DNA of 64,000 nucleotides, from the NCBI RefSeq assembly GCF_001729785.1, contig NZ_CP017183.1, forward strand, positions 1,302,001-1,366,000, written 5' to 3'. This stretch comes from Enterobacter hormaechei subsp. xiangfangensis. Its GTDB lineage: Bacteria > Pseudomonadota > Gammaproteobacteria > Enterobacterales > Enterobacteriaceae. The notes under the pieces are model-generated. The model did not search any database and had not been told where the DNA came from. It saw only the letters and a program-made list of their open reading frames with translations. A program made the translations under genes and the position numbers. Every line of letters starts with the position of its first letter. Position 1 is the stretch's first letter. Positions 48,669-60,085 of this stretch are shown here, piece after piece.

Positions 48669-49325
48669 GTGCAGCGAGCGCGTTGTTATCTTCTGGGTGA
48701 AACCGCAGTGGTTCTGGAACTTGAGCCTCCGGTGACGCTTGCCACGCAAAAGCGTATCTGGCGTCTGGCTCAGCGACTGCCCGAGCTACCCGGCGTGGTT
48801 GAAGCTATTCCGGGTATGAATAATATCACCGTGGTGCTGCGTGATCCGCACACGGGGGCGCTGGATGCCATTGAGCGTCTGCAACGCTGGTGGGAGGAGA
48901 GCGAGGCGCTGGAGCCGGAATCGCGCACGATTGAGATCCCGGTTGTCTATGGCGGCAAGGGAGGCCCCGACCTTGGCGTGGTGGCCGAGCACTGTGGATT
49001 AACGGAGAAGCAGGTTGTGGAGCTGCATAGCTCAGTCGACTACGTTGTCTGGTTTTTGGGATTTCAGCCGGGTTTCCCCTATCTGGGCGGGTTATCGCCC
49101 CAGCTGCATACGCCGCGCCGGGCTGAGCCGCGCCTGAGCGTACCGGCGGGCAGCGTGGCGATTGGTGGCGAGCAAACGGGAATTTATCCGCTCGCTTCAC
49201 CGGGAGGCTGGCAGCTGATTGGGCACACGTCCACGCCGTTATTTGAACCAGGCCAGGACGCGCCCATACTCCTGCGTCCGGGGGATACGCTGCGCTTTAT
49301 CCCGCAGAAGGAGGGAGTATGTTAA
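48669..49325 (+). CDS. pxpB: 5-oxoprolinase subunit B
   Basis: Part of PxpABC, the ATP-dependent enzyme that hydrolyses 5-oxoproline (pyroglutamate) to glutamate. The 218 residues (GTG start with GAGAGG upstream) belong to the allophanate-hydrolase subunit 1 family: [12 protein letters not shown] near 47-58, [17 protein letters not shown] near 127-143 and [17 protein letters not shown] near 156-172. The 3' end overlaps pxpC by 7 nt. Confidence 0.95.
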   Translation: MQRARCYLLGETAVVLELEPPVTLATQKRIWRLAQRLPELPGVVEAIPGMNNITVVLRDPHTGALDAIERLQRWWEESEALEPESRTIEIPVVYGGKGGPDLGVVAEHCGLTEKQVVELHSSVDYVVWFLGFQPGFPYLGGLSPQLHTPRRAEPRLSVPAGSVAIGGEQTGIYPLASPGGWQLIGHTSTPLFEPGQDAPILLRPGDTLRFIPQKEGVC

Positions 49326-50251
49326 CGCTTATTCGCGCAGGGCTTTACACCTCGGTACAGGATGCCGGGCGTTTTGGGCTGCGTCAGTCGGGCGTGAGCT
49401 ACTGCGGTGCGCTTGATCGTCCCTCGCTGGAAATTGCCAACCTGCTGGTAGGTAACGCAGGCAGCACGGCGGCGTTAGAAATTACGCTGGGTCAGTGCGT
49501 GATTGAGTTTGGTCAGGAAACCTGGTTTGCCTTAACCGGCGCGGGCTGTGACGCGACGCTGGACGGCAAAGCGGTGTGGACCGGCTGGCGCCTGCGGGCG
49601 AAGGCCGGGCAGCGTCTGACGCTCAAGCGTCCTCTGCACGGCGTGCGTAGCTATCTTGCGGTAGCGGGGGGGATCGACGTGCCGGAGGTGCTGGGCTCAT
49701 CCAGCACTGACCAGAAAGCGGGAATGGGCGGCCATGAAGGACGGCTGCTGCGCGACGGCGATCGTCTGCGAATAAAGACCTCAACGCGCCATTTCACCAC
49801 CACGCAGGGCGTGAAACAGCTGCTGTGGGGGAACGTGATCCGCGCCTTACCAGGACCGGAATACCAGGAGTTTGATGAAGCCGCGAAAGAGTCTTTCTGG
49901 CGCTCGCCGTGGAAGATCAGCCCGCAGAGTAACCGCATGGGTTACCGGCTTCAGGGCCAGCCGCTGACCCGCACAACTGACCGGGAGCTGCTTTCCCATG
50001 GTCTGTTGCCGGGGGTGATTCAGGTGCCAGGCAACGGACAGCCCATTGTACTGATGAACGATGCGCAAACCACGGGAGGATATCCGCGTATTGCCTGCAT
50101 TATCGAAGCGGATCGCTACCATCTGGCGCAAATTCCTCTCGGTCAGCCAATTCATTTTGTGCAGTGTTCGCTGGAGGAGGCACTGAAAGCCCGGCAGGAT
50201 CAGCAGCGTTATCTCGAACAGCTGGCGTGGAGGCTCGATGGTAAAGATTGA
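49319..50251 (+). CDS. pxpC: 5-oxoprolinase subunit C
   Basis: Allophanate-hydrolase subunit 2 family protein of 310 residues, biotin-independent carboxylase-like, partner of PxpB. Landmarks: the N-terminal [38 protein letters not shown] near 118-135 and [19 protein letters not shown] near 247-265. It overlaps pxpB upstream and pxpA downstream (14 nt), indicating tight stoichiometric coupling. Confidence 0.95.
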   Translation: MLTLIRAGLYTSVQDAGRFGLRQSGVSYCGALDRPSLEIANLLVGNAGSTAALEITLGQCVIEFGQETWFALTGAGCDATLDGKAVWTGWRLRAKAGQRLTLKRPLHGVRSYLAVAGGIDVPEVLGSSSTDQKAGMGGHEGRLLRDGDRLRIKTSTRHFTTTQGVKQLLWGNVIRALPGPEYQEFDEAAKESFWRSPWKISPQSNRMGYRLQGQPLTRTTDRELLSHGLLPGVIQVPGNGQPIVLMNDAQTTGGYPRIACIIEADRYHLAQIPLGQPIHFVQCSLEEALKARQDQQRYLEQLAWRLDGKD

Positions 50252-50978
50252 TTTAAACGCCGATCTGGGAGAGGGCAGCAGCGCCGATGCGGCGCTGATG
50301 ACGCTGGTCTCCTCGGTGAATATCGCCTGCGGGTTTCATGCCGGCGATGCGCAGACTATGCTGGCGAGCGTGCGCAATGCCATGAAAAACGGCGTGGCGA
50401 TAGGCGCTCACCCCAGCTTTCCGGACCGGGAAAACTTTGGCCGCACGGCGATGGATCTGCCGCCTGAGACGGTTTACGCGCAAATGCTCTACCAGATCGG
50501 CGCGCTGGAGGCGATAGTGCGCGCTGAGAATGGCGTGTTGCGCCACGTCAAGCCGCACGGCATGCTCTATAACCAGGCGGCGAAAGATCCGGCGCTGGCA
50601 GATGCCATTGCCCGCGCGGTGCGGGACTGCAATCCGCGTCTGGTGCTGGTGGGCCTGGCGGGCAGCGAGCTTATTCGTGCCGGCGAACGGCTGGGGCTGA
50701 GCACGCGGCAGGAAGTGTTTGCCGATCGGGGATACCTGCCGGACGGCAGCCTGGTTCCGCGCACGCGGGCCGGTGCGCTGATCACCGACGAAGGTAAAGC
50801 GCTGGCGCAGACGCTGGAGATGGTGCGCTTCGGGCGAGTAACCTCAACGGAGGGTACAACGGCAAACGTTCAGGCTGATACGGTGTGCTTACACGGTGAC
50901 GGCGAGCATGCGCTCCAGTTTGCGCGACGTCTGCGGGCGGCGTTCTCGGAAGAGGGCATTGTTGTCAGCGCAGAATAA
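50238..50978 (+). CDS. pxpA: 5-oxoprolinase subunit A
   Basis: LamB/YcsF family protein, 246 residues, catalytic partner of PxpBC in 5-oxoproline cleavage. The family signature is at the N-terminus ([39 protein letters not shown]), with [14 protein letters not shown] near 107 and [11 protein letters not shown] near 217. Its ATG lies inside the pxpC 3' end. nei follows after 18 nt. Confidence 0.96.
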   Translation: MVKIDLNADLGEGSSADAALMTLVSSVNIACGFHAGDAQTMLASVRNAMKNGVAIGAHPSFPDRENFGRTAMDLPPETVYAQMLYQIGALEAIVRAENGVLRHVKPHGMLYNQAAKDPALADAIARAVRDCNPRLVLVGLAGSELIRAGERLGLSTRQEVFADRGYLPDGSLVPRTRAGALITDEGKALAQTLEMVRFGRVTSTEGTTANVQADTVCLHGDGEHALQFARRLRAAFSEEGIVVSAE

Positions 50979-50996
50979 TCATGAAAGGACAATAAC

Positions 50997-51788
50997 ATGC
51001 CAGAAGGTCCGGAGATCCGCCGCGCGGCGGATAGCCTGGAGGCGGCGATAAAGGGCAAACCTCTGACACACGTCTGGTTTGCCTTTCCTCAACTCAAGCC
51101 GTTTGAATCGCAGCTGGTGGGGCAGACGGTGACCCACATTGAAACGCGCGGCAAAGCGTTACTCACCCACTTTTCCCATAACCTGACGTTATACAGCCAT
51201 AATCAGCTTTACGGCGTCTGGCGGGTGGTGGAGGCGGACGAGCAGCCGCAAACGACCCGCGTGCTGCGCGTGCGGCTACAAACGGCGGATAAGGCGATCC
51301 TGCTCTACAGCGCCTCTGATATCGAAATGTTAACGCCGGAGCAGTTGCTCACGCACCCGTTCTTACAGCGGGTTGGGCCGGACGTGCTGGATATGCGCCT
51401 GACGGCGAGCGATGTGAAGGCCCGGCTGCTATCGCCCACATTTCGCAACCGGCAGTTTTCCGGCCTGTTCCTTGACCAGGCCTTTCTCGCCGGGCTTGGC
51501 AACTACCTGCGGGTGGAGATCCTCTGGGAAGTCGGGCTGGCACCGCAGCACAAAGCGTCGCAGCTAAGCGATGAAAAGCTGGAGGCGCTGTCGCACGCGT
51601 TGCTGGATATTCCACGGCTGTCGTACAACACGCGTGGCATCGTAGATGAAAACAAGCACCACGGGGCGCTGTTCCGGTTCAAGGTGTTTCATCGGGCGGG
51701 TAAAAAGTGTGAGCGGTGCGGCGGGATTATCGACAGGATTATGCTCTCTTCGAGACCCTTTTACTGGTGTCCACATTGTCAAAAATAA
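50997..51788 (+). CDS. nei: endonuclease VIII
   Basis: Bifunctional DNA glycosylase/AP lyase removing oxidised pyrimidines. The 263 residues start [15 protein letters not shown], giving the catalytic Pro1 (after Met removal) and Glu2. The helix-two-turn-helix ([14 protein letters not shown]) lies near 163-176, and a C-terminal zinc finger CERCGG...FYWCPHC near 238-261 is complete. It is the last gene of the phrB-ybgI-pxpBCA-nei run; a REP element follows. Confidence 0.97.
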   Translation: MPEGPEIRRAADSLEAAIKGKPLTHVWFAFPQLKPFESQLVGQTVTHIETRGKALLTHFSHNLTLYSHNQLYGVWRVVEADEQPQTTRVLRVRLQTADKAILLYSASDIEMLTPEQLLTHPFLQRVGPDVLDMRLTASDVKARLLSPTFRNRQFSGLFLDQAFLAGLGNYLRVEILWEVGLAPQHKASQLSDEKLEALSHALLDIPRLSYNTRGIVDENKHHGALFRFKVFHRAGKKCERCGGIIDRIMLSSRPFYWCPHCQK

Positions 51789-51795
51789 ACAAGCT

Positions 51796-51866
51796 GGGTG
51801 GCGGCTACGCCTTACCCGGCCTATGTTTCGCATTTGTAGGCCCGGTAAGCGGTAGCGCCACCGGGC
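51796..51866. repeat. REP/BIME element between nei and gltA
   Basis: Two inverted REP units: GGGTGGCGGCTACGCCTTAC-CCGGCC, then GTAGGCCCGGTAAGCGGTAGCGCCACCGGGC. It lies between the converging 3' ends of nei (+) and gltA (-). Confidence 0.88.
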
Positions 51867-51873
51867 TTAACTT

Positions 51874-53157
51874 TTAGCGCTTCAGGTCAGACTTAAAATC
51901 ACGCTGCTCGTAGCCGGTATACAGCTGACGAGGACGGGCGATTTTCATGCCTTCGCTGTGCATTTCGTTCCAGTGCGCAATCCAGCCCACGGTACGCGCC
52001 ATGGCGAAGATCACGGTGAACATGGAAGACGGAATGCCCATCGCTTTCAGAATAATGCCAGAGTAGAAATCGACGTTCGGGTAGAGTTTCTTCTCGATGA
52101 AGTACGGGTCGTTCAGCGCGATGTGTTCCAGCTCCATCGCCACTTCCAGCAGATCATCTTTGGTGCCCAGCTCTTTCAGCACTTCGTGGCAGGTCTCACG
52201 CATGACGGTCGCGCGAGGGTCGTAGTTTTTGTAAACACGATGACCGAAGCCCATCAGACGGAAGGAGTCATTCTTGTCTTTCGCGCGGCGCACGAACTCA
52301 GGAATATGCTCAACGGAGCTGATCTCTTCCAGCATCTTCAGTGCTGCTTCGTTCGCGCCGCCGTGCGCCGGTCCCCACAGGGAGGCGATACCCGCAGCGA
52401 TACAGGCGAACGGGTTCGCGCCGGAAGAGCCTGCGGTACGGACGGTAGAGGTCGAGGCGTTCTGTTCGTGGTCAGCGTGCAGGATCAGAATACGGTCCAT
52501 CGCGCGCTCCAGCACCGGGTTCACTTCATACTCTTCGCATGGCGTGGAGAACATCATGCGCAGGAAGTTACCCGCGTAGGAGAGGTCGTTGCGTGGATAC
52601 ACAAACGGCTGACCGATAGAGTATTTGTAACACATCGCCGCCATGGTAGGCATTTTGGAGAGCAGACGGAACGCCGCGATATCACGGTGACGTGGGTTAT
52701 TCACGTCCAGAGAATCGTGGTAGAACGCCGCCAGCGCACCGGTAATACCGCACATAACCGCCATCGGATGAGAGTCACGACGGAACGCATGGAACAGACG
52801 GGTAATCTGCTCATGGATCATGGTGTGACGGGTCACGGTGGTTTTAAATTCATCGTATTGAGCCTGCGTCGGTTTTTCGCCGTTCAGCAGGATGTAGCAC
52901 ACTTCCAGATAGTTGGATTCGGTGGCTAACTGATCGATGGGGAAGCCGCGATGGAGCAGGATACCTTCGTCACCGTCAATGTAGGTGATTTTGGATTCGC
53001 AAGATGCGGTGGAGGTGAATCCAGGGTCAAAGGTGAATACCCCTTTGGAACCCAGCGTACGGATATCAATAACATCCTGACCGAGCGTGCCTTTTAGCAC
53101 ATCCAGTTCAATAGCATCATCACCATTTAGGGTGAGTTTTGCCTTTGTATCAGCCAT
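51874..53157 (-). CDS. gltA: citrate synthase
   Basis: Condenses acetyl-CoA and oxaloacetate, entry step of the TCA cycle. The 427 residues match the hexameric, NADH-inhibited type II enzyme of enterics. Active-site regions: [17 protein letters not shown] with a catalytic histidine near 264, [15 protein letters not shown] with His305 and [15 protein letters not shown] with Asp362. It is divergent from sdhC. The 654-bp gap should carry the gltA promoters; I could locate only the sdh promoter with confidence. Confidence 0.98.
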   Translation of the reverse strand: MADTKAKLTLNGDDAIELDVLKGTLGQDVIDIRTLGSKGVFTFDPGFTSTASCESKITYIDGDEGILLHRGFPIDQLATESNYLEVCYILLNGEKPTQAQYDEFKTTVTRHTMIHEQITRLFHAFRRDSHPMAVMCGITGALAAFYHDSLDVNNPRHRDIAAFRLLSKMPTMAAMCYKYSIGQPFVYPRNDLSYAGNFLRMMFSTPCEEYEVNPVLERAMDRILILHADHEQNASTSTVRTAGSSGANPFACIAAGIASLWGPAHGGANEAALKMLEEISSVEHIPEFVRRAKDKNDSFRLMGFGHRVYKNYDPRATVMRETCHEVLKELGTKDDLLEVAMELEHIALNDPYFIEKKLYPNVDFYSGIILKAMGIPSSMFTVIFAMARTVGWIAHWNEMHSEGMKIARPRQLYTGYEQRDFKSDLKR

Positions 53158-53607
53158 TTACGGTCTCCTTAGCGCCTTATGCTTAAGACTGCGCTTTACC
53201 GGATTTGCTTTCAGCTGTTAATCATCGTTACCAGATTGTTATTTGGCTTACCGCTCAGCTCACGAGGAGAAACCAGGGTACAGAGCTATGGCGCCTTGCA
53301 GGTAAACGAATGAAATATCAGTGAAACAACAGCAAATCAGCGTTTTTGCAGTCCGAATTATTCAAACCTGTATATCACTAATAACTGTCCTGATAACTTC
53401 GGTCAATACCATCACACTGTTACATAACTATTTGTCAGGTGAAAGAGAGACCTCATAACTTTTGCGCATTATATGCCTTTTCTGATGACGTTTGTAACAA
53501 TATTGTTTAACATTTGTCAAATCAGATGATTAAAATTTAAAAAGATGTTGTTATCGTGACCCCGATCACTGTTCCAGAGAAAACCCAACAAACTGTATGT
53601 AGGTTAA

Positions 53608-53636
53608 TTGTAATGATTTTGTGAACGGCCTATACT
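53608..53636 (+). promoter_or_regulatory. promoter of sdhCDAB-sucABCD
   Basis: TTGTAA (53608-53613), a 17-bp spacer and TATACT (53631-53636) form a sigma-70 promoter. The sequence around it is close to the E. coli sdh promoter as I recall it. The leader to sdhC is about 170 nt. The AT-rich stretch 53320-53560 upstream is where ArcA, Fnr and CRP control is expected from E. coli, but I did not assign sites. Confidence 0.8.
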
Positions 53637-53811
53637 GCCGCCAGGTCTCCGGAACACCCTGCAATCCCGAGCCACCCAGCGTTGTAACGTGTCGTTTTAG
53701 CATTTGGAAGCAATGTTTTGCATGACGCGCAGTTATAGAAAAGGAACGCTGTCTGACCCGCATCGCAGTCCGGAGGAAGGAAACAATAAGAACAGCATGT
53801 GGGCGTTATTC

Positions 53812-54201
53812 ATGATAAGAAATGTGAAAAAACAAAGACCTGTCAATCTGGATCTCAAAACGATCCGATTCCCTGTAACAGCAATAGCGTCCATTCTGCA
53901 CCGTGTTTCTGGTGTGATTACGTTTGTGGCGGTCGGTATCTTGCTGTGGTTACTGGGAACCAGCCTCTCATCCCCTGAAGGATTCCTCCAGGCCTCAGCC
54001 ATCATGAACAGCTTCTTCGTGAAATTTATCATGTGGGGCATTCTGACCGCGCTGGCCTATCACGTGGTTGGTGGCGTTCGCCATATGCTGATGGACTTTG
54101 GCTACCTGGAAGAGACGTTCGAGGCCGGTAAACGTACCGCTAACATTTCATTTGTGATCACTGTCGTGCTTTCACTTCTCGCAGGAGTTCTCGTATGGTA
54201 A
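53812..54201 (+). CDS. sdhC: succinate dehydrogenase cytochrome b556 subunit
   Basis: Membrane anchor binding haem b and ubiquinone in complex II. The 129 residues start at ATG 53812 ([15 protein letters not shown]), matching E. coli; the open frame extends 36 codons upstream through the leader. Three helices are seen, with the family motif [12 protein letters not shown] near 27-38 and the haem-ligand region [18 protein letters not shown] near 80-97. It overlaps sdhD by 7 nt. In E. coli, Spot 42 targets the sdhC start region. Confidence 0.96.
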   Translation: MIRNVKKQRPVNLDLKTIRFPVTAIASILHRVSGVITFVAVGILLWLLGTSLSSPEGFLQASAIMNSFFVKFIMWGILTALAYHVVGGVRHMLMDFGYLEETFEAGKRTANISFVITVVLSLLAGVLVW

Positions 54202-54542
54202 GCAACGCCTCCGCATTAGGACGCAACGGCGTACATGACTTCATCCTGGTCCGTGCTACCGCCATCGTTCTCACCCTTTACATCATCTATATGATCGGTT
54301 TCTTCGCGACCAGCGGGACGCTGACGTGGGAAATCTGGAGTGGTTTCTTCGGATCGGCCTTCACCAAAGTGTTCACCCTGCTGGCCCTGTTCTCCATCCT
54401 TATTCATGCCTGGATTGGCATGTGGCAGGTGTTGACCGATTACGTTAAACCGCTGGCGATTCGCCTTCCGCTGCAACTGATTATTGTTGTTGCTCTGCTG
54501 GTTTACGTCATTTATGGATTTGTTGTGGTGTGGGGTGTGTAA
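54195..54542 (+). CDS. sdhD: succinate dehydrogenase membrane anchor subunit
   Basis: Second membrane anchor of complex II, 115 residues, three transmembrane helices. The haem ligand region [19 protein letters not shown] near 67-85 is conserved. It overlaps sdhC upstream, and its TAA shares a base with the sdhA ATG (TAATG). The E. coli gene is a RyhB target. Confidence 0.96.
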   Translation: MVSNASALGRNGVHDFILVRATAIVLTLYIIYMIGFFATSGTLTWEIWSGFFGSAFTKVFTLLALFSILIHAWIGMWQVLTDYVKPLAIRLPLQLIIVVALLVYVIYGFVVVWGV

Positions 54543-56308
54543 TGAAACTGCCAGTCAGAGAATTTGATGCTGTTGTGATTGGTGCGGGTGGCGCAGGTAT
54601 GCGCGCCGCACTGCAAATTTCCCAGAGCGGCCAGACCTGTGCGCTGCTCTCTAAAGTATTCCCGACCCGTTCCCACACAGTGTCTGCGCAGGGCGGTATC
54701 ACCGTTGCGCTGGGTAATTCCCATGAAGATAACTGGGAATGGCACATGTACGATACGGTAAAAGGTTCCGATTACATCGGTGACCAGGATGCCATCGAAT
54801 ATATGTGTAAAACCGGCCCGGAAGCGATTCTGGAGCTGGACCACATGGGTCTGCCGTTCTCCCGTCTGGAAAATGGCACCATCTATCAGCGTCCGTTTGG
54901 CGGCCAGTCGAAAAACTTCGGCGGCGAGCAGGCGGCACGTACCGCAGCGGCGGCTGACCGTACCGGCCACGCGCTGCTGCACACGTTATATCAGCAGAAC
55001 CTGAAAAACCACACCACCATCTTCTCCGAGTGGTATGCGCTGGATCTGGTGAAAAACGCCGATGGCGCCGTGGTGGGTTGTACCGCCCTGTGCATCGAAA
55101 CTGGTGAAGTGGTCTACTTCAAAGCCCGCGCTACGGTGCTGGCGACCGGCGGTGCAGGCCGTATTTACCAGTCCACCACCAACGCCCACATCAACACCGG
55201 TGATGGTGTCGGTATGGCTATCCGCGCGGGCGTGCCGGTCCAGGACATGGAGATGTGGCAGTTCCACCCAACCGGTATCGCCGGGGCGGGCGTACTGGTG
55301 ACAGAAGGCTGCCGTGGTGAAGGTGGCTACCTGCTGAACAAACATGGCGAGCGCTTCATGGAGCGTTATGCGCCAAACGCGAAAGACCTGGCGGGCCGTG
55401 ACGTGGTGGCGCGTTCCATCATGATCGAAATTCGTGAAGGCCGCGGCTGTGACGGCCCTTGGGGTCCACACGCGAAGCTGAAACTCGACCATCTGGGTAA
55501 AGAAGTGCTGGAATCCCGTCTGCCGGGCATTCTGGAGCTGTCCCGCACCTTCGCGCACGTCGACCCGGTGAAAGAGCCAATTCCGGTTATCCCAACCTGT
55601 CACTACATGATGGGCGGTATTCCGACCAAAGTGACCGGTCAGGCGCTGACCGTGAACGAGCAGGGCGAAGACGTGGTCATCCCAGGCCTGTTCGCGGTAG
55701 GCGAAATAGCCTGCGTATCCGTGCACGGCGCAAACCGTCTGGGCGGCAACTCCCTGCTGGACCTGGTGGTATTTGGTCGTGCGGTGGGGCTGCATCTCCA
55801 GGAATCTATTGCCGAGCAGGGCGCGCTGCGTGATGCGACCGACGACGAAATCGATGCCTCTCTTGAGCGCCTCAACCGCTGGAACGGCAACCGTAACGGC
55901 GAAGATCCGGTGGAAATTCGTAAAGCGCTGCAAGAGTGTATGCAGCACAACTTCTCGGTATTCCGTGAAGGTGACGCGATGGCCAAAGGGCTTGAGCAGC
56001 TGAAAGCGATTCGCGAGCGTCTGAAGAATGCCCGTCTGGACGATACCTCCAGCGAGTTCAACACCCAGCGCGTTGAGTGCCTTGAGCTGGATAACCTGAT
56101 GGAAACCGCGTTCGCCACTGCGATGTCGGCAAACTTCCGTACCGAAAGCCGTGGCGCCCATAGCCGCTTCGACTTCCCGGATCGTGATGACGAAAACTGG
56201 CTGTGCCATTCCCTGTATCTGCCAGAGTCGGAAACCATGACGCGTCGTAGCGTTAATATGGAACCGAAACTGCGTCCGGCGTTCCCGCCGAAGATTCGTA
56301 CTTACTAA
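54542..56308 (+). CDS. sdhA: succinate dehydrogenase flavoprotein subunit
   Basis: Catalytic FAD subunit oxidising succinate to fumarate on the cytoplasmic face. The 588 residues start at ATG 54542 ([19 protein letters not shown]). The FAD dinucleotide motif is [14 protein letters not shown] near 11-24, the covalent-FAD histidine is in [11 protein letters not shown] (His45), and catalytic residues are in [10 protein letters not shown] and [10 protein letters not shown] near 286 and 354. The start four codons upstream is out-competed by coupling to sdhD. Confidence 0.98.
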   Translation: MKLPVREFDAVVIGAGGAGMRAALQISQSGQTCALLSKVFPTRSHTVSAQGGITVALGNSHEDNWEWHMYDTVKGSDYIGDQDAIEYMCKTGPEAILELDHMGLPFSRLENGTIYQRPFGGQSKNFGGEQAARTAAAADRTGHALLHTLYQQNLKNHTTIFSEWYALDLVKNADGAVVGCTALCIETGEVVYFKARATVLATGGAGRIYQSTTNAHINTGDGVGMAIRAGVPVQDMEMWQFHPTGIAGAGVLVTEGCRGEGGYLLNKHGERFMERYAPNAKDLAGRDVVARSIMIEIREGRGCDGPWGPHAKLKLDHLGKEVLESRLPGILELSRTFAHVDPVKEPIPVIPTCHYMMGGIPTKVTGQALTVNEQGEDVVIPGLFAVGEIACVSVHGANRLGGNSLLDLVVFGRAVGLHLQESIAEQGALRDATDDEIDASLERLNRWNGNRNGEDPVEIRKALQECMQHNFSVFREGDAMAKGLEQLKAIRERLKNARLDDTSSEFNTQRVECLELDNLMETAFATAMSANFRTESRGAHSRFDFPDRDDENWLCHSLYLPESETMTRRSVNMEPKLRPAFPPKIRTY

Positions 56309-56323
56309 TGCGGAGACAGGATA

Positions 56324-57040
56324 ATGAAACTCGAATTCTCAGTTTATCGTTATAACCCGGATGTAGACGATGCTCCGCGTATGCAGGATTACACCCTCGA
56401 AGCGGAAGAAGGTCGCGACATGATGCTGCTGGATGCCTTAATCCAGCTGAAAGAGAAAGATCCTACGCTGTCGTTCCGCCGCTCCTGCCGTGAAGGGGTG
56501 TGTGGTTCTGACGGTGTGAACATGAACGGCAAAAATGGCCTGGCCTGCATCACGCCAATTTCTGCGCTAAACCGCCCTGGCCAGAAAATTGTTATCCGTC
56601 CTCTGCCTGGCCTGCCGGTCGTGCGTGATTTGGTGGTGGACATGGGGCAATTCTATGCACAATATGAGAAGATTAAGCCTTACTTATTGAATAATGGGCA
56701 AAATCCACCCGCTCGCGAGCACTTACAGTCTCCTGAGCAGCGTGAAAAACTCGATGGGTTGTACGAGTGTATTCTCTGTGCATGCTGTTCAACGTCATGC
56801 CCGTCGTTCTGGTGGAATCCGGATAAATTTATCGGCCCTGCGGGTCTGCTGGCTGCCTATCGCTTCCTGATCGACAGCCGCGATACCGAAACCGAGAATC
56901 GTCTGGAAGGGCTAAGTGACGCTTTCAGCGTATTCCGCTGCCATAGCATCATGAACTGCGTCAGTGTGTGTCCTAAGGGGCTGAACCCAACGCGCGCCAT
57001 CGGCCATATTAAGTCGATGTTGTTGCAGCGCAGTGCGTAA
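56324..57040 (+). CDS. sdhB: succinate dehydrogenase iron-sulfur subunit
   Basis: Electron-transfer subunit with three Fe-S clusters, 238 residues. [2Fe-2S] ligands lie in SCREGVCGSDG and GLAC (about 55-75), [4Fe-4S] ligands in CILCACCSTSCP near 149-160 and [3Fe-4S] ligands in CHSIMNCVSVCPKGLNP near 206-222. It closes the sdh half of the sdh-suc operon; a 223-bp spacer with a repeat and a long inverted repeat separates it from sucA. Confidence 0.97.
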   Translation: MKLEFSVYRYNPDVDDAPRMQDYTLEAEEGRDMMLLDALIQLKEKDPTLSFRRSCREGVCGSDGVNMNGKNGLACITPISALNRPGQKIVIRPLPGLPVVRDLVVDMGQFYAQYEKIKPYLLNNGQNPPAREHLQSPEQREKLDGLYECILCACCSTSCPSFWWNPDKFIGPAGLLAAYRFLIDSRDTETENRLEGLSDAFSVFRCHSIMNCVSVCPKGLNPTRAIGHIKSMLLQRSA

Positions 57041-57062
57041 GTAGTGAGAGGGGAGCGCTGTT

Positions 57063-57098
57063 CCCCTCACCCTAACCCTCTCCCAAAGGGAGAGGGGA
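57063..57098 (-). repeat. palindromic intergenic repeat, copy 4
   Basis: CCCCTCACCCTAACCCTCTCCC-AAA-GGGAGAGGGG, reverse orientation of copies 1 and 2 and lacking the GATGC extension, 22 nt after the sdhB stop inside the sdh-suc operon. Confidence 0.8.
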
Positions 57099-57109
57099 CA
57101 GATTGCAGA

Positions 57110-57153
57110 AACCTTTAAAAACTGCCCTGAAGTTTAGACAGTTTCTAAAGGTT
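57110..57153 (+). other. 15-bp inverted repeat between sdhB and sucA
   Basis: The arms AACCTTTAAAAACTG (57110-57124) and CAGTTTCTAAAGGTT (57139-57153) match at 14 of 15 positions, loop 14 nt. No T-run follows, so it is not a standard terminator. It could be a processing or stability element separating sdh from suc mRNA. Confidence 0.7.
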
Positions 57154-57263
57154 CCTTCGCGGGCCAAATGAAAAGAGCTCGCAGGTGAACCCCGGCACGT
57201 ACACGTGGTGTGCGTGGTAGTTTCTACGGCGAAAGTAAGCATAAAAATGCTTAAGGGATCACG

Positions 57264-60071
57264 ATGCAGAACGGCGCAATGAAAGCCTGGCTGGACTCTT
57301 CTTACCTCTCTGGTTCAAACCAGAGCTGGATAGAACAGCTCTATGAAGACTTCTTAACCGATCCTGACTCAGTGGACGCAAACTGGCGTTCCATGTTCCA
57401 GCAGTTGCCTGGTACAGGGGTCAAACCGGATCAATTCCATTCAAAAACACGTGATTATTTCCGTCGTCTGGCGAAGGATGCCTCACGTTACTCTTCTGCG
57501 ATTTCCGACCCTGACACCAATGCGAAGCAGGTAAAAGTCCTGCAACTTATCAACGCTTATCGCTTCCGTGGTCACCAGCATGCGAATCTCGATCCGCTGG
57601 GACTGTGGCAGCAGGAACGTGTAGCGGATCTCGATCCGGCTTATCACGATCTGACCGAGGCCGATTTCCAGGAAAGCTTTAACGTAGGTTCTTTTGCCAT
57701 CGGCAAAGACACGATGAAGCTGGGCGATCTGATTGACGCGCTCAAGCAAACCTACTGCGGCTCCATCGGCGCGGAATATATGCACATTACCTCCACCGAA
57801 GAGAAACGCTGGATCCAGCAGCGTATCGAATCCGTGGCAGGCCACGCGAATTTCTCAGCAGAAGAGAAAAAACGTTTCCTCAGCGAACTGACCGCAGCGG
57901 AAGGCCTTGAGCGCTATCTGGGCGCAAAATTCCCTGGCGCAAAACGCTTCTCACTGGAGGGCGGCGATGCGTTAGTCCCGATGCTGAAAGAGCTGATTCG
58001 TCATGCCGGTAAGAGCGGTACGCGCGAAGTGGTGCTGGGCATGGCGCACCGTGGACGCCTTAACGTGCTGGTTAACGTGCTGGGTAAAAAGCCGCAGGAT
58101 CTGTTCGACGAATTTGCGGGTAAACATAAAGAGCACCTCGGCACCGGTGACGTGAAGTACCACATGGGCTTCTCGTCGGATATCGAAACCGAGGGCGGTC
58201 AGGTTCACCTGGCGCTGGCATTTAACCCGTCGCACCTGGAAATCGTTAGCCCGGTGGTTATCGGTTCCGTGCGTGCGCGTCTGGATCGTCTGGACGAGCC
58301 GAGCAGCAATAAAGTGCTGCCAATCACCATTCACGGTGATGCGGCGGTCACAGGGCAGGGCGTGGTTCAGGAAACCCTGAACATGTCGAAAGCGCGTGGT
58401 TATGAAGTGGGCGGTACCGTTCGCATCGTAATCAACAACCAGGTGGGCTTCACCACCTCTAACCCGCTGGATGCGCGTTCCACCCCGTACTGCACCGACA
58501 TCGGTAAAATGGTTCAGGCGCCAATTTTCCACGTTAACGCGGATGACCCTGAAGCCGTTGCTTTCGTTACCCGTCTGGCGCTGGACTTCCGTAACACCTT
58601 CAAGCGCGACGTGTTCATTGACCTCTTCTGCTACCGCCGTCACGGCCACAACGAAGCGGATGAGCCAAGTGCAACCCAGCCGCTGATGTACCAGAAAATC
58701 AAAAAACATCCGACGCCGCGTAAAATCTATGCTGACAAGCTGGAAAGCGAAAAAGTGGCGACGCTTGAAGATGCGACCGAAATGGTCAATCTTTATCGCG
58801 ACGCGCTGGACGCGGGTGAATGCGTGGTCAAAGAGCTGCGTCCAATGAACATGCACTCCTTTACCTGGTCGCCGTACCTCAACCACGAGTGGGACGAGAG
58901 CTACCCGAACAAGGTTGAGATGAAGCGTTTGCAGGAGCTGGCTAAACGCATCAGCACCGTGCCGGAAGCGATCGAGATGCAGTCCCGCGTGGCCAAGATC
59001 TATGGCGATCGCCAGGCCATGGCGGCGGGTGAGAAGCTGTTCGACTGGGGCGGGGCGGAAACGCTGGCCTATGCGACGCTGGTTGACGAAGGTATTCCGG
59101 TTCGTCTGTCCGGTGAAGATGCGGGTCGTGGCACCTTCTTCCACCGTCACGCGGTTGTGCATAACCAGTCTAACGGTTCAACGTATACTCCGCTTCAGCA
59201 CGTGCATAACGGTCAGGGCCAGTTCAAGGTCTGGGACTCCGTGCTGTCAGAAGAAGCGGTTCTGGCCTTCGAATACGGCTATGCCACCGCAGAACCCCGC
59301 ACCCTGACAATCTGGGAAGCGCAGTTCGGTGACTTCGCCAACGGTGCGCAGGTGGTTATCGACCAGTTCATCTCCTCCGGTGAGCAGAAGTGGGGCCGTA
59401 TGTGCGGTCTGGTGATGCTGCTGCCGCACGGCTATGAAGGACAAGGGCCGGAGCACTCCTCCGCGCGTCTGGAGCGTTATCTGCAACTCTGCGCCGAGCA
59501 GAACATGCAGGTTTGCGTGCCGTCGACCCCAGCTCAGGTTTACCACATGCTGCGTCGTCAGGCGCTGCGCGGTATGCGCCGTCCGCTGGTAGTCATGTCG
59601 CCAAAATCCCTGCTGCGTCATCCACTGGCGGTCTCCAGCCTGGAAGAGCTGGCAAACGGCACCTTCCTGCCGGCCATCGGTGAAATTGACGAGCTGGATC
59701 CGCAGGCCGTTAAGCGTGTCGTAATGTGTTCTGGTAAGGTTTATTACGACCTGCTGGAACAGCGCCGTAAGAACGATCAGAAAGATGTCGCCATCGTGCG
59801 TATCGAACAGCTTTATCCGTTCCCGCATCAGGCGATGCAGGAAGTGCTGAAACAGTACGCTCACGTTCATGATTTTGTCTGGTGCCAGGAAGAGCCGCTC
59901 AACCAGGGCGCATGGTATTGCAGCCAGCATCATTTCCGTGAAGTGATTCCATTTGGGTCTGCCCTGCGTTATGCAGGTCGCCCGGCCTCCGCCTCTCCGG
60001 CGGTAGGGTATATGTCCGTTCACCAGAAGCAGCAACAAGATCTGGTCAATGACGCGCTGAACGTCGATTAA
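57264..60071 (+). CDS. sucA: 2-oxoglutarate dehydrogenase E1 component
   Basis: Thiamine-diphosphate decarboxylase of the 2-oxoglutarate dehydrogenase complex; 935 residues (E. coli 933). The N-terminal E2-binding segment resembles E. coli ([20 protein letters not shown]). ThDP-binding regions include [16 protein letters not shown] near 258-273, [19 protein letters not shown] and the GDG-like [16 protein letters not shown]. There are two extra residues near position 192 (SVAGHANF) relative to E. coli. It is followed 14 nt later by sucB. Confidence 0.98.
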   Translation: MQNGAMKAWLDSSYLSGSNQSWIEQLYEDFLTDPDSVDANWRSMFQQLPGTGVKPDQFHSKTRDYFRRLAKDASRYSSAISDPDTNAKQVKVLQLINAYRFRGHQHANLDPLGLWQQERVADLDPAYHDLTEADFQESFNVGSFAIGKDTMKLGDLIDALKQTYCGSIGAEYMHITSTEEKRWIQQRIESVAGHANFSAEEKKRFLSELTAAEGLERYLGAKFPGAKRFSLEGGDALVPMLKELIRHAGKSGTREVVLGMAHRGRLNVLVNVLGKKPQDLFDEFAGKHKEHLGTGDVKYHMGFSSDIETEGGQVHLALAFNPSHLEIVSPVVIGSVRARLDRLDEPSSNKVLPITIHGDAAVTGQGVVQETLNMSKARGYEVGGTVRIVINNQVGFTTSNPLDARSTPYCTDIGKMVQAPIFHVNADDPEAVAFVTRLALDFRNTFKRDVFIDLFCYRRHGHNEADEPSATQPLMYQKIKKHPTPRKIYADKLESEKVATLEDATEMVNLYRDALDAGECVVKELRPMNMHSFTWSPYLNHEWDESYPNKVEMKRLQELAKRISTVPEAIEMQSRVAKIYGDRQAMAAGEKLFDWGGAETLAYATLVDEGIPVRLSGEDAGRGTFFHRHAVVHNQSNGSTYTPLQHVHNGQGQFKVWDSVLSEEAVLAFEYGYATAEPRTLTIWEAQFGDFANGAQVVIDQFISSGEQKWGRMCGLVMLLPHGYEGQGPEHSSARLERYLQLCAEQNMQVCVPSTPAQVYHMLRRQALRGMRRPLVVMSPKSLLRHPLAVSSLEELANGTFLPAIGEIDELDPQAVKRVVMCSGKVYYDLLEQRRKNDQKDVAIVRIEQLYPFPHQAMQEVLKQYAHVHDFVWCQEEPLNQGAWYCSQHHFREVIPFGSALRYAGRPASASPAVGYMSVHQKQQQDLVNDALNVD

Positions 60072-60085
60072 TTAAAGGATACATA

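Noticed and set aside
54986..56209. 407-codon open frame antisense to sdhA
   Set aside because: A mirror of the highly biased sdhA codon use. No ribosome-binding site or recognisable domain, and full overlap with a certain gene.
57972..59162. 396-codon open frame antisense to sucA
   Set aside because: Shadow ORF caused by codon bias; composition is His/Arg/Val-rich without domain features.
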